A stretch of DNA of 64,000 nucleotides from Charina bottae (Eukaryota > Chordata > Lepidosauria > Squamata > Charinaidae): contig JALMGJ010000029.1 in NCBI GenBank assembly GCA_023362775.1, positions 5,026,268 through 5,090,267 of the forward strand. Direction: 5' to 3'. The translations under genes and the position numbers were made by a program. Under the pieces are notes generated by a model. The model made no database searches, was not told where the DNA came from, and worked only from the letters and a program-made list of their open reading frames with translations. How positions within the stretch are numbered: position 1 is the first letter of the stretch; every line of letters starts with the position of its first letter. Positions 59,742-64,000 of the stretch are shown one piece after another.

Positions 59742-60295
59742 TTCCAAGCTATTTGAGAGTTGGCAATAAAGGTGAATGTACATTTAATGATAAATATTTC
59801 TGAAAACTTGGAGTGGGGCCATGGGAGAAGGTTGAAGAGTGCAATCTCCCACTCTAACTTTCCACTATCTGCCCATTACCCAAGGCACCTTTTCCCAACC
59901 ACGTGGCCTTTAGCCAGACTAGAAGTTCCAGAATTCTCAGCATGTTCTTTAACTGTGCCATGAAGCAGTTTATTTCCCCAATCACTTTCCAAATGTAGTC
60001 ATACAAAGAACAAGAATAGAATTAGTTGACTGGGAAGAACAGCTGAATCCTATGGAAAAAGGACATGAAGCACATATATAATATTTCATGTGATGCCAAA
60101 CAGAACACAGCCAGAGAGAAAAAAGATAGCATGGAATTAGTGGGGCTATAACACACATGGTCAAAATAAATTATGGTGTCTCCTGACTATTTAACTTTGG
60201 TCCTTAATGACAGTGTAAGTTTCTCCTGAATTTTTACATTCCATCTGTAGATAGTAAAGGTGTACAAAGAATCAAGTGATTATTCTTCTACTTAC

Positions 60296-60392
60296 TTGTA
60301 ATAGAAATGCACATCAGGTATCTTTCTTTCAGAATGTTCAAACATTTCTGGCTTAACATTAATATTTCCCAGTGTAGTCTTAACAGTTGCTC
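60296..60392 (-). CDS. ELAPOR2: ELAPOR2 coding exon: lumenal segment, most upstream in window
   Basis: The 97-base exon lies between an acceptor (TTCTTTGCAG) and a GTAAGT donor. Two bases close a glycine codon, then 31 codons follow (ATVKTTLGNINVKPEMF to KIPDVHFYY), and two bases remain for the next exon. The sequence matches ELAPOR2 immediately before the FYK-S junction. The next exon upstream would lie above 60392 on the plus-strand scale; I found none between here and 64000, so it lies beyond the window. Confidence 0.93.
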
Positions 60393-60472
60393 CTGCAAAG
60401 AAGAAAAGAAAATCATTCCCTGAAAGAATTTATTGGGAGTTGGGAGGGAATTATTCTTTTACTGAGAGTGAA

Positions 60473-60750
60473 TAAAGCCAGCTGGGTGACCTTGGGCCAG
60501 TCCCTCTCTCTCAGCCCTAGGAAGGAGCCAATGGGAAACCAGGAGACTGAGAGTTCTAGTCCCGCCTGAGGCATGAAAGCCGTCTGGGTGACCTTGGGCC
60601 AGTCCCTCTCTCTCAGCCCAACTCACCTCACAGGGCTGTTGTTGTGGGGAAAACAGGAGGAGGAAGGAGTATTAGGTATGTTCGCCACCTTGAGTTATTT
60701 ATAAAAATAATAAAGGCGGGATAAAAATTAAATAAATAAATAAATTATCA
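60473..60750 (+). repeat. Two MIR-like SINE pieces in tandem
   Basis: TGGGTGACCTTGGGCCAGTC occurs twice (near 60484 and 60587), followed once by CTCACAGGGCTGTTG and CACCTTGAGTTATTTATA, then ATAAATAAATAAA. Confidence 0.75.
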
Positions 60751-61150
60751 AGGAGAGATGCCTGATTTGTTATCATGCAGTTTGTCTAAGGCCACACAGA
60801 GATGTTTCAAAACTTGATATATCTTCTGGTTTCTTATAAAAATCCCCAAGACTACATGGAAGAATTAAATGTGTGCATGCATTTAGACTAGACTGGAAGT
60901 TGAAAAACATCCCAGAAGAAAGTGGTGCCAAACTATTTGTATATTGTTCTCCAAAAAAGGACATGAATATAGTAACCAAGAGTCAAATTCAACTCAATCA
61001 AGGCTTTAGCTTTATGAGGAACAGCTATATTTTTGTGAATGAGTAATAGATTTTGGCTTATAGAAGGGAAGTTGCTTATGAATGTTACTCGGTTAAACCA
61101 ATTAAGCTCTGAAGCTTCAATGGATGAATCTGTAATGATAGCCCTTAAGC

Positions 61151-61292
61151 CAGGGCTTTCCAAAGTGCCGCTGCTGGTGACATGCCAGCGGCGGCAGAGG
61201 CGGCGACGGCGCGGGGGGGCGTGCGGCGGCGTGCGCGCACGGTGGCGGCGCGGGGGGGCATGCGGCGGCGCGGGGGGCATGTGGCGGTGAAA
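61151..61292. mobile_element. Truncated hAT MITE (CAGRGCTTTCCAAA family)
   Basis: The left end CAGGGCTTTCCAAAG and the GC-rich interior match the family. The expected right end is missing, although CCTTAAGC / CCTTAAAT flank the block as a possible imperfect duplication. Confidence 0.7.
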
Positions 61293-61708
61293 CCTTAAAT
61301 GGACTCAACAGCTGCCTACCTCATTTCTAAAACACCATTTTTAAAAAAAATGTTATTAAGGAGAGGCTTTTTGCAACAAAGAAATGCGGAATCTCCTTGG
61401 TGATTTTTATTATTTTTGGAATTTATTAATTTGTCAATTTGGCTTTTTAACTTTTTTTTTAATATTTAAATCATATTGTTGGGATTTAAAGATTTTTGCC
61501 TTTTCACTGTTATTTTTTTTAAGTTTATTTATTTTATTTATAGTGCTATTTATACCCCGCCTATCCCCTCCCTAACGGAGGACTCTAGGCGGCTTACATA
61601 CATATATATATACATTTTTACCATTATACAATGTCACCAACTATAGAGTGTAATTTAACCTGCGCACCAGGAGAGGGGGTAAGGGAACCGGCTCTTCTAA
61701 GGCTCTGG

Positions 61709-61727
61709 ACTACAATTCCCAGGATGC
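61709..61727 (+). promoter_or_regulatory. ZNF143/THAP11-type motif
   Basis: ACTACAATTCCCAGGATGC fits the SBS consensus ACTACAnnTCCCAGnATGC exactly. It lies in an ELAPOR2 intron or upstream of a retroposon; its use is unknown. Confidence 0.5.
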
Positions 61728-61849
61728 CTTGAGCCGGCTGCTGACATCCTGTTGATGTCACTTCCGGGTCTGTCCTCACCGTCACCATTCAATCTTTCCT
61801 CCGAGCTTTCCTCCAGTGGAACCGGCTCCCGACAGGACGCCAGCAAATT

Positions 61850-62026
61850 CTCCCACTTAAGGTGGTACCCATTTTATCTACTTGCTAAGCTTTCAAACTG
61901 CTGGGTTGACAGGAGCTAGGACTTAGTGACGAGAGCTCACCTCGTCGCGCGGGATTCGAACTGCCGACCTTCTGATCGGCAGCCTACAGCTCAGCTGTTT
62001 AACCTGCTGAGCCATCTGCGTCCCTA
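61850..62026 (-). repeat. Diverged tRNA-derived SINE
   Basis: Read in minus: GGGACGCAGATGGCTCAGC, then a perfect B box GGTCGGCAGTTCGAATCCC, then a body resembling the Sauria SINEs. The BovB-like tail is missing. Confidence 0.8.
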
Positions 62027-62248
62027 TTATTTGAAGTTTGAAGGATTATAAAAGAATTACCTACTTCATTGAATTTGCGGAGCTGAATTTTGATCTATCT
62101 GCTTTTCTTTTCCCATGAGAACAGCTTTGTTTACTCTCACTCTCACTTTCATATTTATTCAATATTTCCTGTCTAAAGGACTTTCTCAGTCTTTTGCCTA
62201 ATACGTTCCTGAGGCACTAGTGGGCGCCATAATGTTCTGTCGAGGGAC

Positions 62249-63360
62249 ATGGAAGATATCAAAGCTATCTTCAAGGAGCTTTATCTCAAGGTTATTCATA
62301 CCCTGGAACACTTTTCAGAACTTGTGGAAACTAAAGTCTACCAACAAACTGAAAAGGATGAAAAGGATGTCAAGGGTGAAAATTGTTTCGAGAATAATGT
62401 TCCTGTTTTAAAGAAGAAAATGAGGATTAACGTCCCAAAGCCAAACAGTGAAAGGAAGAAAATTTGCCTCTGGAATGTCAGTTTTGAAGAAGGAAAGGCT
62501 TTGGGCATAAAGGGAACGGAAACGGCTGCATTCCTGGAATATCGAGACTGAAGACAAGATTTAAGCCTCAAGGGATGGAAGGTCTTTGAAGATGAGTTGG
62601 ACCTCACAAGGCAGGTCAAATTTGAGGTTTGCAAGGAGAAAGCCCTCTGTGTAACATTGAGATATGTAAATGCCTTATGAAGTGGGTTAATTGTTTAATT
62701 GTGTTTATTAGGACGGTCTTTTAAAGGTTTAGACAGATGTTTTTGTTTTGGGAACAGTTAATTTATTTTACGTAAAAGGATATTAATAAGGTTATTGTTT
62801 AAATATGTAATGGTCGAGATATAATGTTTAACTACATAAATGCTTTGGTTAACTGTATAAATAGGTTTGTCTGGATGGTTTCTTTTTGATGGATGTGTTT
62901 GCTCTTTTAAATAATATTAATTAAAAGTAGATAGGTTTTATCTCTTTTTTGTTATCTTAGCAGATAGAGAGGAGTACAATTGTAGTGAAGAAGGATAATA
63001 TTTGATTATTTGTTTATCAGGGGAAAATTATGTTATAAAAACATTTTCTTTATATATTCTTCTCGAGGGAAAAATAGTTTGTTTTAGAGGAAATTTTATA
63101 TTGAGAATGGAAATGCTTTATAGAAGTAATGTTTATTTCAATTTAAATTAGAGTAAGAGACTGATATTGAATTATGTAAATCTTTGTTGTAGAAAGTTGG
63201 AAGTCATTATGTAGGTAATATGTAGTAGTCCTCTTTGTATTTTCACACTTTTTTGTTCTTTTTTTTTCTTGTAGTACTTTATTCTTTATAAAAGTATTTA
63301 TTTCATTTCTTGTAGTTTTTATGTATATGTTAAAAAAAAATTAATAAAGCTTTAATTAAA
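62249..63360 (+). repeat. AT-rich retroposed element with 100-codon frame (LINE-like?)
   Basis: An open frame (62249-62551, MEDIKAIFKELYLKVIHTLE) is followed by a long AT-rich region. It ends in TTAATAAAGCTTTAATTAAAA, a terminal A-rich tail. It looks like an internally deleted L1-like retroposon, but I recognise no domain and found no target duplication. Confidence 0.4.
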
Positions 63361-63779
63361 AAAAACTAGTTGGTTAATCAAACAGAGATTTTCATTAGTG
63401 GATAGTCCTGTACGAAAAGTATCAGAAATAAGAAAGTTCTGTAATAGGAGAATGTTTGCATCTTCTGTAAGACACAGAACTGCTGTCCAACATAGTATAG
63501 AAGGGGATGGGATATCTCCAGTCTTGAGGAACATCTCAAAAAGTTGGTGTTCCAACCTGGAAGCCTACTGTGCAGATAGTATTAAATCTCAGTAGTACTT
63601 CCTGCATCTACCATGATGGCCATGGGGAATGGGGAATCAGGATTTGATCCTGGAGTGGGAACCTGAGAAATGGCTTCCAGATTCAAGAAAGGCAACCCAC
63701 CTATGCCCATTGAAGGAGGGGGAGGGACAAAAACATCAGTACAGGATTCTTTTGAGGTGGTGCAATGGAATGGAAAGGT

Positions 63780-63965
63780 AAAGATAAATCCCACAAATCA
63801 ATCTCAACTCCTGCTGACTATATGGATATGTTTGAGTAGTTTTCTTGGCAATAATAAGGGAATGATCTGCCATTGCCTTCCTCCAGCAGTGAAATCTAGC
63901 CTACAGCCCTGGGATTTCTTAATAGTCTCCCATCCAAATATTAAGCAAATTCAATAGCTTAGCTC
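63780..63965 (-). repeat. 5S-rRNA-type SINE
   Basis: In minus, TTAATATTTGGATGGGAGAC then AGAAATCCCAGGGCTGTAGG, with the shared tail. It is a related copy to 52035-52210. Confidence 0.7.
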
Positions 63966-64000
63966 CTGCCAAGATCATAACTGATCCTATACAAGCCAAA

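Overview
The window is nuclear DNA from a vertebrate, most likely a squamate reptile (lizard or snake). The two recognisable genes are split into short exons with GT-AG introns. The spaces between exons are filled with repeat types typical of squamates: tRNA-headed SINEs with a BovB-like tail (Sauria SINE type), a BovB LINE, L1, CR1, a chromodomain Ty3/gypsy element, Penelope-like fragments and many hAT MITEs. I found no prokaryotic operons, CRISPR arrays or plasmid features.

Host genes. The last three coding exons of GRM3 (metabotropic glutamate receptor 3) are on the plus strand at 31093-32159, 33587-33761 and 37653-37726. They encode the end of the ligand-binding domain, the cysteine-rich domain, the seven-helix domain and the C-tail. 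Poly(A) signals follow at 37846 and 38148. Everything from 1 to 31092 is GRM3 intron. On the minus strand, six exons of ELAPOR2 (KIAA1324L) run from 60392 down to 51779. They encode the end of the lumenal region, the single transmembrane helix and the cytoplasmic tail with its stop codon. The two genes therefore lie tail to tail, about 13.6 kb apart between their most distal poly(A) signal and stop codon, in the same arrangement as on human chromosome 7q21.

Large mobile elements. A chromovirus-type Ty3/gypsy element (6491-18454, minus) has two LTRs and a 5-bp target duplication (CTTAT). It is split by a nearly complete 6.3-kb L1 (8433-14774, minus) with a 17-bp duplication. A 344-bp hAT MITE sits in its 5' LTR. 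The gypsy reading frames are broken by stops and a frameshift. The L1 ORF1 is open, while its ORF2 has two frameshifts. Farther on are a 5'-truncated non-LTR element with a 436-codon open reverse transcriptase frame and a 38-bp duplication (26580-27961), and a 5'-truncated BovB with a 13-bp duplication (41181-41902).

Smaller elements. There are two related hAT-type groups. One is a GC-rich MITE family starting CAGRGCTTTCCAAA. The other is a short palindromic family starting CAGTGTTTCTCAACC, whose longer parent form (about 820 bp) is also present. Three Penelope-like inverted-repeat fragments (22.8, 34.0 and 38.4 kb) carry hammerhead-ribozyme-like cores. A CR1 fragment at 23.8 kb holds a solo LTR. 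Sauria-type, MIR-like and 5S-rRNA-type SINEs and several microsatellites fill the rest.

I did not find a clearly new gene system. The observations most worth following up are the hammerhead-like cores, the 57-bp filler inside the gypsy element that matches a site 3.5 kb away, the derivation of the palindromic MITEs with an internal empty-site control, and the shared TCTAGA-like target of several hAT insertions.
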